Source: Colivicinus sp022776215 (GTDB lineage: Bacteria > Bacillota_I > Bacilli_A > Erysipelotrichales > Erysipelotrichaceae). From it: a DNA stretch of 32,100 nt. This document shows positions 7,735 to 14,212 of the stretch, piece after piece. Under the pieces are notes generated by a model, which did not search any database, was not told where the DNA came from, and saw nothing but the letters and a program-made list of their open reading frames with translations. Made by a program: the position numbers and the translations under genes. The stretch is from contig JALFIR010000080.1 in assembly GCA_022776215.1 (NCBI GenBank), positions 1 through 32,100 of the forward strand, written 5' to 3'. Numbering within the stretch: the stretch's first letter is position 1; each line of letters begins with the position of its first letter.

Positions 7735-9285
7735 TTATGCACCAGGTGTAGGAGTTGGAGCACTCTTGGCCTTCCAATAATTTCCATCTGTAACTTTTTC
7801 GATTGTATAAGATGCATCATCGTAGATTTCGCTACCTAGACTAACACCAGCGATTCTAGCAGGCATATCATAATCACCAGTAGAAATATCATTAGCTAAG
7901 ACAAAAGTAATATTCTTTTCAGCTAAGTATTTAATTAAGTCATTAACAGTTGCATACTCACTACTTGTACCTGCTTCAAATGACTTATCAACCTTATAGA
8001 ACAAGCCCTTAGAAACAACGATACTAAATCTTACATCCAATGGCAAACGATCATTGATATCATACTTACCACCATTTGAATAAGAAGAAATCTCATAAGA
8101 TACGATTTGACCCTTTTCATAAGTTTCTGAATAAACTGATGAAGAATCAGACCAGTTACCAGCATAGGCATCAATACCTTTTGAACGTTTTTCGTTACAC
8201 CAATCTTCTAATCTATTAAGTGGCAATCCAACACCTAGCTTTTCCTTTAAGCCTTCATCAGCCGCATAGAAGTATTTGCCTTTGTTTAGTGTAATTTGCA
8301 CATCATCTGTTTCTGAAATCATTTGACCTGGTTTTATGTTTGCTGATAAAACTTTTCCATCACTATTTGAATACTTTTCATTAGGTACACAATTAACATT
8401 ATTTTTCTTAATCCAAGATTCTATTTCCTCTTTGTTCATAGATAAGATATTAGGAACCTTAACACCCTTACCCTTAGAAACGGTAATTGTTAAAGTCTCA
8501 TTTTGTTTCATAGTCTTATTAGCAACCACTGATTGAGAAACAACCTTGCCTGATTCGACCTTATCATCGTATACTTCAACCTTCTCTAAGTTGATCTTAT
8601 TAGTCTTAGCCCAAGATTCTACTTCTGCATAATACTTATCCTTAAAATCAGTAACAGTAACAGTACCTGCAGGTTGAGGCCCCTTAGATACTGAAATGTT
8701 CATAGTTGATGATCTTGTAAAATCAGCCTCATCAACACCCTTAACTTCATAACTAATTACCTTATCTTTTTCTACTGTTTCATTATAAGTAGTAGTAATC
8801 TTAGCCTTTGTTAATTTATTTTCTTTAATCCAAGATTCAATCTCTGACTTAGTCATATTCTTAATATCAGGAACACTTACCTTTTCATCTGGATCAGCAC
8901 CCTTAGAAATAGTAAATGTAATCTTGACATCATTTTTAACCTTCTTACCAGCTTCAATAGATTGATCAAGGATTACATCCTCATCGTTATCAAAGTTGTA
9001 TTCGTCCTTAAAGACAATACCACTTGTTGTAATACCTTGTTGTTTAACCCAAGCTGCCACATCATTTTTAGTTTGACCCACAAAGTTTGGCATTTCAATC
9101 TTTGGCGCAAAAAACAAGAAATAAGATAGAACACCCAATACTACAACAACTACTCCAGTGATAATAAATACCTTTGGATTGATTTGTTTCTTAGGCTTTT
9201 CAACCTTAACTCTAACTTCTTCCTTATAGCTATCAGGCTTTTTGCCATCGGAAGAAAATTGACTTAGAAAATCTTTTTCAGACAT
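7735..9285 (-). CDS. PASTA-repeat membrane protein without a kinase domain
   Basis: The protein of 516 residues has a short basic cytoplasmic segment (1-38), one membrane helix (39-60) and then PASTA-type repeats outside the cell. Repeats at about 62-129, 134-202, 207-272 and 274-337 each end in SKG or NKG and carry a repeated ExWxK motif (AAWVK, ESWIK, ESWAK, ESWIK). Two more divergent units follow (about 338-427 with EDWCNEK, and 428-499), then a Pro/Thr tail. PASTA domains in PknB/PrkC kinases and in PBPs bind cell-wall fragments or lipid II. Here there is no kinase or transpeptidase part. As first gene of the operon with two ABC systems it may be their wall-sensing or substrate-binding partner (inference). 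The ribosome binding site is GAGG before the ATG. Confidence 0.85.
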   Translation of the reverse strand: MSEKDFLSQFSSDGKKPDSYKEEVRVKVEKPKKQINPKVFIITGVVVVVLGVLSYFLFFAPKIEMPNFVGQTKNDVAAWVKQQGITTSGIVFKDEYNFDNDEDVILDQSIEAGKKVKNDVKITFTISKGADPDEKVSVPDIKNMTKSEIESWIKENKLTKAKITTTYNETVEKDKVISYEVKGVDEADFTRSSTMNISVSKGPQPAGTVTVTDFKDKYYAEVESWAKTNKINLEKVEVYDDKVESGKVVSQSVVANKTMKQNETLTITVSKGKGVKVPNILSMNKEEIESWIKKNNVNCVPNEKYSNSDGKVLSANIKPGQMISETDDVQITLNKGKYFYAADEGLKEKLGVGLPLNRLEDWCNEKRSKGIDAYAGNWSDSSSVYSETYEKGQIVSYEISSYSNGGKYDINDRLPLDVRFSIVVSKGLFYKVDKSFEAGTSSEYATVNDLIKYLAEKNITFVLANDISTGDYDMPARIAGVSLGSEIYDDASYTIEKVTDGNYWKAKSAPTPTPGA

Positions 9286-9324
9286 TTATATAATCCTCAT
9301 CTTTCCTTAACCTTAATAAGACGT

Positions 9325-9353
9325 TAAAAAATACAGACTGTCTTATCTGTATT
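9325..9353 (-). terminator. Probable terminator after the pgsA-like gene
   Basis: On the minus strand an 8-bp stem, AATACAGA and TCTGTATT, is followed directly by a run of T (complement of 9325-9329). It lies between the CDP-alcohol phosphotransferase gene and the PASTA gene. The stem is AT-rich and so weak. It could instead be an operator. Confidence 0.45.
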
Positions 9354-9385
9354 AATTGTACTACACATCTGTATTATTTGTACTA
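9345..9385. repeat. Two 19-bp direct repeats upstream of the PASTA/ABC operon
   Basis: ATCTGTATTAATTGTACTA (9345-9363) and ATCTGTATTATTTGTACTA (9367-9385) differ at one base and start 22 bp apart, about two helix turns. They lie directly upstream of the eight-gene operon. The second copy includes the stop codon of the preceding gene, and the first overlaps the terminator-like hairpin. Tandem sites with this spacing suggest a regulator binding site, possibly for the operon's own GntR protein (inference). Confidence 0.5.
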
Positions 9386-9907
9386 GCAATTTAAATCTTT
9401 TTGAAATATCACCTTAACAAATTCTTCAACAGCTGCAACTATCGAAACACCTAACAAAATCCAAGCATAAGGTTCTAAGCAATTAAAACTTATTACTAAA
9501 GGTAAAAAGTAAATCAAGACATTAGTAGTCTTATTTAGATAAGTATGATTAGAAACTAACTGTTTATGCTTAAGAGCTCCAAAAGAATAAATAATTATTC
9601 TAATTATTACAACCACTAGCACAAAGTACCAAATATAGTTTGGTAAAAGTTCTAGAAGCCTTGGCATAATTTTAATAGCTAGGGCTGAGTAAAAGGTTAA
9701 ATCACAAACACTATCTAATTTAGAACCAAATTCGCTAACCGAATTTAACTTACGAGCTAAGAAGCCATCGATACAGTCAGTAAAACCTGCAATGAAGTAA
9801 ATTATAAAGAATGATAAAGAAAAAGGCTTTAGAAACAAAATGATTAATGCTCCTAAAAGCCTTAATGATGTCACAATATTGGGAATAGTAATATATTCTT
9901 TCTTCAT
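9383..9907 (-). CDS. CDP-alcohol phosphatidyltransferase family protein (PgsA-like)
   Basis: This integral membrane enzyme moves a phosphatidyl or similar group from a CDP-alcohol to an acceptor alcohol. The family signature DG-x2-AR-x8-G-x3-D-x3-D is complete in DGFLARKLNSVSEFGSKLD followed by SVCD. The N-terminal TIPNIVTSLRL is typical of PgsA and related synthases, and about five to six membrane helices are present. Phosphatidylglycerophosphate synthase is the most likely activity, but the acceptor cannot be read from sequence. The frame is open from 9961, but the ATG at 9907, 7 bases after the EamA stop, gives the normal start MKKEYITIPN. The product is about 174 residues. No good ribosome binding site is seen, so translation is probably coupled to the upstream gene. 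Confidence 0.85.
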   Translation of the reverse strand: MKKEYITIPNIVTSLRLLGALIILFLKPFSLSFFIIYFIAGFTDCIDGFLARKLNSVSEFGSKLDSVCDLTFYSALAIKIMPRLLELLPNYIWYFVLVVVIIRIIIYSFGALKHKQLVSNHTYLNKTTNVLIYFLPLVISFNCLEPYAWILLGVSIVAAVEEFVKVIFQKDLNC

Positions 9908-9914
9908 GACTTGA

Positions 9915-10769
9915 TTATACACTTTTATCAGACACAAGTTGACAAACACAAGCTGATCCAATAATTAAGATTGCCCCAATTACACTATAGATATTCATAG
10001 GCTCACTAAGTAGCAACGCACCAGTCAACACTGACATAACCGGTTCTACATAACCAATTGTCGCAATATAGACAGGAGATAGGGTCTTAATCGCATCAAA
10101 ATAAAGAATATAGGCAAAACCTGTATGCAAAGTACCAAGCATACCTAAGACTAAAATAGTCTTTAAATCAAATGATGTAGGAATCGACTTATTAATTAAC
10201 GCAAAAGGCAAAACTGTTAAAAAGCTAAAAGCCAACTGCATAAAAGTCTTATCAAAAGGATTAATATTATCTAGTTTCTTATTAAAAAACACTAAAGCCA
10301 CAAAACCAATTGAAGCTAATAGGCCATAGATTAATCCTGTAATATCAACATTACTCTCAGTAAAAATACCAGATAAACACAAGACACCAACAAAGGAACA
10401 TACAATACATAGGGCTTGTTTAAAGCTTATCTTTTCTTTTAAAAATAAAGCTGAAATCACAATTACACTAATTGGTGCTGTATAGTTACCAAGAGATGTA
10501 AGTGATACGGCATACTTATAGCCATTAAATAGAAACATCTCGTTTAGCCCAAGACTTATGCCAGATAAAACTAGAAATAAGATGTTTTTTCTTATGCCTT
10601 CTTTATCAATTTTTTGTTTCCTAAAAAACATTATAAGTAACACAAATAAAGAACCAAGGCCACCTCTTACAAGAACTGTAAATTCACCGCTTACATCTAT
10701 CAAAGATAGAAAGTAGCCCATGGTTCCATATAGAAATACTGAAATAAAATACTTAAAAGAATCACTCAT
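9915..10769 (-). CDS. EamA/DMT family transporter
   Basis: The 284-residue protein has about ten membrane helices in two homologous halves. The first half contains GGLGSLFVLLIMFF and SLTSLGNYTAPISVIVISALFLKEKIS; the second contains YIATIGYVEPVMSVLTGALLLSEPMN. The position-specific pattern of proline and glutamate before the last helix of each half is typical of EamA (drug/metabolite) permeases. These usually export amino acids, metabolites or cofactors, and the substrate here is unknown. Its start overlaps the PII-like gene's stop by 8 bases (ATGAGTGA), which points to translational coupling and a single transcript with the PII/DUF1538 genes. Confidence 0.85.
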   Translation of the reverse strand: MSDSFKYFISVFLYGTMGYFLSLIDVSGEFTVLVRGGLGSLFVLLIMFFRKQKIDKEGIRKNILFLVLSGISLGLNEMFLFNGYKYAVSLTSLGNYTAPISVIVISALFLKEKISFKQALCIVCSFVGVLCLSGIFTESNVDITGLIYGLLASIGFVALVFFNKKLDNINPFDKTFMQLAFSFLTVLPFALINKSIPTSFDLKTILVLGMLGTLHTGFAYILYFDAIKTLSPVYIATIGYVEPVMSVLTGALLLSEPMNIYSVIGAILIIGSACVCQLVSDKSV

Positions 10770-11418
10770 CTAACAAACTAAAACCACATAGATCATCTAC
10801 TGGTAATGAGAAACAAACAGCGCCAGCCTTAGTCTCAATACCACATTCTTCGATAATTGAAGACATTATCTGGTTTTTATCTTTCTTACCAGTAACAATC
10901 AAAATAATTTCTTTCTCCGCTACTAATGATACACCTAAAAAATTATCTATTTCATTATTACCAGCACTCTTACCATGAATTAAAGTACCACCCTTGGCAC
11001 CATTTTTCCTAGCAGTAGTCATAATCGTATTAGAATAGCCACTATTGGCAATAGTTACAATCAATTCAAACTTGTTATCTTTCATCGCATCTTTCCTTTC
11101 ACTAATCTTTTGCCCCTGTAAACATAAATTAAGCTCTCGCTTACCTCCAAAAGAAGATAATGGACAAATAAACACTACACCATTACCCGGTCTATCAATA
11201 TCAAGTCTATTAATAAGATTTCTCTTAAGTTTCTTAAAACTCTCTAAAGTCATAAAAGAAATAATTAAAGACTTCTTACTTTGTTGAAGACCAAGATAAT
11301 CGATAATATCAAAAGAAGCCAAACCCTCACATGAGGTAATATATGACCTCTCAATATGTAATTTTTTATATTGTTCTAAGAATTCGTTTCTTCGACTCTT
11401 ATCACAAATTGTAAACAT
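10762..11418 (-). CDS. Tandem PII-like (GlnB-fold) regulatory protein
   Basis: This protein of about 218 residues holds two PII-like modules. The C-terminal one is clear: FELIVTIANSGYSNTIMTTA followed by RKNGAKGGTLIHGKSAG, the strand-helix-T-loop arrangement of PII proteins, and GAVCFSLPVDDLCG at its end. The N-terminal half, starting MFTICDKSRRNEFLEQY and ending NGVVFICPLSSFGG, has the same order but is divergent. PII proteins sense nucleotides or metabolites and bind membrane transporters or enzymes. It lies directly downstream of the DUF1538 membrane protein gene, so that transporter is the likely partner (inference). The ATG at 11418 is favoured because GGAAG lies 8 bases before it; the frame also has an ATG at 11433 without such a site. 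Confidence 0.8.
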   Translation of the reverse strand: MFTICDKSRRNEFLEQYKKLHIERSYITSCEGLASFDIIDYLGLQQSKKSLIISFMTLESFKKLKRNLINRLDIDRPGNGVVFICPLSSFGGKRELNLCLQGQKISERKDAMKDNKFELIVTIANSGYSNTIMTTARKNGAKGGTLIHGKSAGNNEIDNFLGVSLVAEKEIILIVTGKKDKNQIMSSIIEECGIETKAGAVCFSLPVDDLCGFSLLDE

Positions 11419-11436
11419 TAAATATACTTCCATAGA

Positions 11437-12984
11437 CTAAAACTCAATGATGTCCTTATCATCATAATTCTCAAACATTTCCAAAATCTTATTCTCAAAG
11501 ACTTCACTCTTAACATGACTTTGTTTAAACTTATAAATCAAACCCAATAATTGAATTGTAATCAGTGGTGCCAAAGCAACCAAAGCTACAACACCAAACC
11601 CATACAAGGCGATATCCTTACCCTGTAAGATACAAGCACCCTGTGCTAAAGGCAATAAGAAAGTAGCCGTCATAGGACCTGAGGCAACACCACCCGAGTC
11701 AAACGCAATAGCTGTAAAGATATTTGGTACAAAGAATGTTAATACTAGGGCAATCAACAAACCAGGCACCATAATATACATAATAGAGAAATCAAAGATG
11801 ATTCTTGTTAGTGATAGACCAATTGCCAATGAAACACCAACTGACAAAGAAAATAACATCACTCTTTCAGAAATAGCACCCTCAGTAATCTGTTCAACCT
11901 GCTTAGTTAAAATAGCTACAGCCGGTTCTACTCTTACAATCAAGAAACCAATAATCATGCCAAAAGGAATAATTAAATATGAAGGCAACATACTGCCGAT
12001 ATAATTACCCATCGACACAAAACCTACATTAGCTCCACACATAAACAGGAACAAACCGATATATGTATACAACAAGCCCATACCAATCTTAATATGTGTT
12101 TCCTTAGATACTTTCAAGAAAATAAAATTATAAATCTCAAAAAACACCACAATTGGCAATAAAGCAACACCAATCTCTTTCATATAAGTTGGAAAAGCAT
12201 GTAAGAAGATAGACTTTAATTCATAAGTATCCATTGGATATAATGCCTTTTCAATAGAAACATTCAAATCACCGCTAAAGAATAAGCTTAAGATCATAAC
12301 CATTAAAATCGGTCCAATTGAACATAAGGCAACCAAACCAAAGCTATCATCTTCAGCTTTGTTATCGCTTCTTACCGAACTAATACCTAAACCAAGTGCC
12401 ATGATAAAAGGTACTGTCATTGGTCCTGTAGTTACACCACCTGAATCAAAGGCTACTGATAAGAATGATTTAGGAATAAAAACTGATAAGATCAATACTA
12501 TCGCATATAGTCCAATCAACATCTTAGACAATGACCAGCCAAACAAGATTCTTAAGATGGCTAAGGCTAAAAAGAAACCCACACCAATAGCCACTGTTGC
12601 AATCAAGACACTATTGGGAATCGATGTAACCTGAAGTGCTAATACTTGTAAGTCGGGTTCTGATATTGTGATCATAAAACCTAACAAAAAAATGATGGGA
12701 ATGATTAGTCCTATCTTTTTAGTCTTAACCAAACTAGAACCAACAAGCTCACCAATATGACTCATAGACTTTTCAGCACCTAGGTTAAAGAAAATCATTC
12801 CTAGCATTACTAGTAATGAGCCAAACACAAACTGTAATAATAAGCCGTTATTAATAGGTATGATAAATAAGCCATTAAATAACACTAATAATAAAACAGG
12901 AAAAACCGCCACGAGTGACTCGTGGGATTTCTCCTGTAGATTTTCATTTAAAGTTTTTAAAAATATTCTCTTGCAATCTTTCAA
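11437..12984 (-). CDS. DUF1538 (UmpAB-like) membrane transporter, fused two-repeat form
   Basis: This 515-residue membrane protein has two homologous halves. Each contains an EP motif (ISEPDLQVLALQV and VEPAVAILTKQV) and a glycine-rich motif (AFDSGGVTTGPMT and AFDSGGVASGPMT). This is the DUF1538 architecture. A two-subunit member, UmpAB of Halomonas, has been reported, from memory, as a sodium(lithium)/proton antiporter; here both parts are in one chain. An ion or small-solute transporter is likely. Codon 1 is TTG at 12982-12984, supported by an AAGGAG site about 10 bases before it. A perfect 7-bp hairpin (12910-12926) lies early in the coding region. A PII-like gene starts within 20 bases of its end. 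It follows udp by 14 bases. Confidence 0.85.
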   Translation of the reverse strand: MKDCKRIFLKTLNENLQEKSHESLVAVFPVLLLVLFNGLFIIPINNGLLLQFVFGSLLVMLGMIFFNLGAEKSMSHIGELVGSSLVKTKKIGLIIPIIFLLGFMITISEPDLQVLALQVTSIPNSVLIATVAIGVGFFLALAILRILFGWSLSKMLIGLYAIVLILSVFIPKSFLSVAFDSGGVTTGPMTVPFIMALGLGISSVRSDNKAEDDSFGLVALCSIGPILMVMILSLFFSGDLNVSIEKALYPMDTYELKSIFLHAFPTYMKEIGVALLPIVVFFEIYNFIFLKVSKETHIKIGMGLLYTYIGLFLFMCGANVGFVSMGNYIGSMLPSYLIIPFGMIIGFLIVRVEPAVAILTKQVEQITEGAISERVMLFSLSVGVSLAIGLSLTRIIFDFSIMYIMVPGLLIALVLTFFVPNIFTAIAFDSGGVASGPMTATFLLPLAQGACILQGKDIALYGFGVVALVALAPLITIQLLGLIYKFKQSHVKSEVFENKILEMFENYDDKDIIEF

Positions 12985-12998
12985 TACTTTACGTCTCC

Positions 12999-13775
12999 TT
13001 ATTTTTTATCTTTTTCAATTAACTCCTTAATAGCCTCAACAGCTACACAAATTGCACTCTCAGTATCATGACATTGAGGATTATCTAATCCTGCCAACGC
13101 ACGTTCTTGATTAGCCACAACTAAGAAACAGCTACCACATCTTACTTTTCTTGCTGAAGCGCAAATAAATAAAGCAGCTGATTCCATTTCACTAGCTAAA
13201 GTATGAAGCTTTTTCCAAGCATCCCACTTATTAATTAATTCATAACTTACAGGCATCTTCTCTGGTTCGTGTTGACCAAAGAAAGCATCCTTACACTCTA
13301 CAACTCCAACATGGTTTCTATAACCTAATTTGTTAGCAGCATTATATAAAGCATTAGTAACCTCAAAATCAGCTACAGCTGGGAATTCGATTGGTGCATA
13401 TTCCTTAGAAGTACCTTCCATTCTAATAGCACCACTTGCGATAACAACATCACCACCAACTACATCTAATTCGATACCACCACATGTACCAACTCTAATA
13501 AATGTATCAGCACCACATTTAATTAATTCTTCCATGGCAATAGAAGCACTAGGACCTCCAATACCAGTAGAAGTAACCGATACCTTTTCACCATTTAAAT
13601 AGCCAGTATATGTAATATATTCTCTTGAATCAGCAATTAACTTTGCATCATCGAAATGCTTCGCAATCTTTTCACAACGCTTAGGATCTCCTGGAAGAAT
13701 AACATAACGTCCTACATCTCCCACTCCTACTCCAGTATGGTATTGTTTACCTGAACCTTCAGTATAGTCTATCAT
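12999..13775 (-). CDS. udp: Uridine phosphorylase
   Basis: The enzyme cleaves uridine with phosphate to uracil and ribose-1-phosphate in pyrimidine salvage. Over 258 residues it has the NP-I family features of the Udp branch: VILPGDPKRCEKIA at the phosphate site, STGIGGPSASIAMEEL, the IRVGTCGGI phosphate-binding loop, EFPAVADFEVTNAL, and ASEMESAALF with the EMES ribose-binding motif. The order and length match Escherichia coli Udp. The ATG at 13775 has a clear AAGGAGA site. It is the first gene of the minus-strand run udp, DUF1538, PII-like, EamA, CDP-alcohol phosphotransferase. Purine phosphorylases of the same fold lack this EFPAVADF pattern. Confidence 0.92.
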   Translation of the reverse strand: MIDYTEGSGKQYHTGVGVGDVGRYVILPGDPKRCEKIAKHFDDAKLIADSREYITYTGYLNGEKVSVTSTGIGGPSASIAMEELIKCGADTFIRVGTCGGIELDVVGGDVVIASGAIRMEGTSKEYAPIEFPAVADFEVTNALYNAANKLGYRNHVGVVECKDAFFGQHEPEKMPVSYELINKWDAWKKLHTLASEMESAALFICASARKVRCGSCFLVVANQERALAGLDNPQCHDTESAICVAVEAIKELIEKDKK

Positions 13776-13818
13776 ATTAAAATTCTCCTTGTTACTTTTA
13801 TAATTTTACCTTTTTTCC

Positions 13819-13848
13819 TTTACATTTGAAAGTAAAAAATGCTAGAAT
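13819..13848 (+). promoter_or_regulatory. Promoter of tRNA-Trp
   Basis: TTTACA (13819-13824) and TAGAAT (13843-13848) are separated by 18 bp. The -10 box is extended (TGC before TAGAAT). Transcription would start near 13855, six bases before the tRNA. Confidence 0.75.
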
Positions 13849-13860
13849 GATTAGGCGCAT

Positions 13861-13934
13861 AGGGGTGTGGTACAATGGTAGTATACCGGTCTCCAAAACC
13901 GTTGATGGGAGTTCGATCCTCTCCACCCCTGCCA
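13861..13934 (+). tRNA. tRNA-Trp (anticodon CCA)
   Basis: The 7-bp acceptor stem AGGGGTG/CACCCCT, the T-arm with GTTCGATCC, and the anticodon loop CTCCAAA (13891-13897, anticodon CCA at 13893-13895) define a tryptophan tRNA. The discriminator G and the 3' CCA (13932-13934) are encoded. The first pair of the anticodon stem is a C/U mismatch. It is transcribed alone from its own promoter and ends at a nearby hairpin terminator. Confidence 0.95.
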
Positions 13935-13947
13935 TTAAAAGTTATTG

Positions 13948-13974
13948 AAAGCCTTATAATTAAAGGCTTTTTTT
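13948..13974 (+). terminator. Terminator of tRNA-Trp
   Basis: An 8-bp stem AAAGCCTT/AAGGCTTT with a 7-base loop is followed by a run of seven T. It starts 14 bases after the tRNA. Confidence 0.85.
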
Positions 13975-13980
13975 AATGTT

Positions 13981-14019
13981 TAAAGTGGTAGAACCCGCCA
14001 CTTTAATAATCTTTTTTTT
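13981..14019 (+). terminator. Second terminator-like hairpin after tRNA-Trp
   Basis: TAAAGTGG (13981-13988) and CCACTTTA (13998-14005) form a perfect 8-bp stem with a 9-base loop. A run of eight T follows at 14012-14019, six bases after the stem. It may act as a back-up terminator for the tRNA transcript. Confidence 0.45.
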
Positions 14020-14067
14020 CGACAAAATCATTAATTTACCCAAAAATGGTGAATTTTCTCTACATAT

Positions 14068-14097
14068 AAAAAAAGAAGCACTTTATAAAGTACTTCT
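14068..14097 (-). terminator. Terminator downstream of gdhA / candidate RNA
   Basis: On the minus strand AGAAGTACTTT and AAAGTGCTTCT form a long near-perfect stem (14074-14097) followed by seven T. It ends transcription from gdhA and from the candidate small RNA at 14102-14192. Confidence 0.8.
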
Positions 14098-14192
14098 CTT
14101 CAAGAAATGCCGTGGGCCGCCATCACCAATTAAGGTGCACCCCACATATCGTATATCAGCTTTCCGGCGAAAATTTAAGCCTCACATTTCTT
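14098..14192 (-). ncRNA. Candidate small structured RNA, family not recognised
   Basis: Between the gdhA stop and its terminator is a segment richer in GC than its surroundings. On the minus strand it is closed by an 8-bp stem, AAGAAATG (14192-14185) with CATTTCTT (14109-14102). Inside are GTGGG/CCCAC (14145-14141 with 14116-14112) and a CACC/GGTG hairpin (14037-relative positions 14134-14137 with 14124-14127). An extended -10 box TGCTATCAT (14207-14199) inside the gdhA end would place a start at about 14192, exactly at the closing stem, and the strong terminator follows. Transcript length would be about 125 bases. It lacks the SRP RNA motif and the T-box and fluoride-riboswitch cores. It could be an independent sRNA or a processed 3' UTR. 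Confidence 0.4.
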
Positions 14193-14212
14193 AATATGAT
14201 GATAGCATAAGC

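Noticed and set aside
12359..12634. Plus-strand 91-residue frame inside the DUF1538 gene
   Set aside because: It is antisense to a well supported membrane protein gene and has no family pattern; the same holds for the other antisense frames inside folD, polC, udp and pcrA.
14098..14192. SRP RNA, T-box or fluoride riboswitch at the gdhA 3' end
   Set aside because: The GGAAGGAAGCAGC type motif of SRP RNA, the T-box GGTGG core and the paired CTGATGACTCCTAC end of fluoride riboswitches are all missing.
13976..14194. 72-residue plus-strand frame across the gdhA terminator
   Set aside because: It crosses two hairpins and the RNA candidate, has no ribosome binding site and no recognisable pattern.
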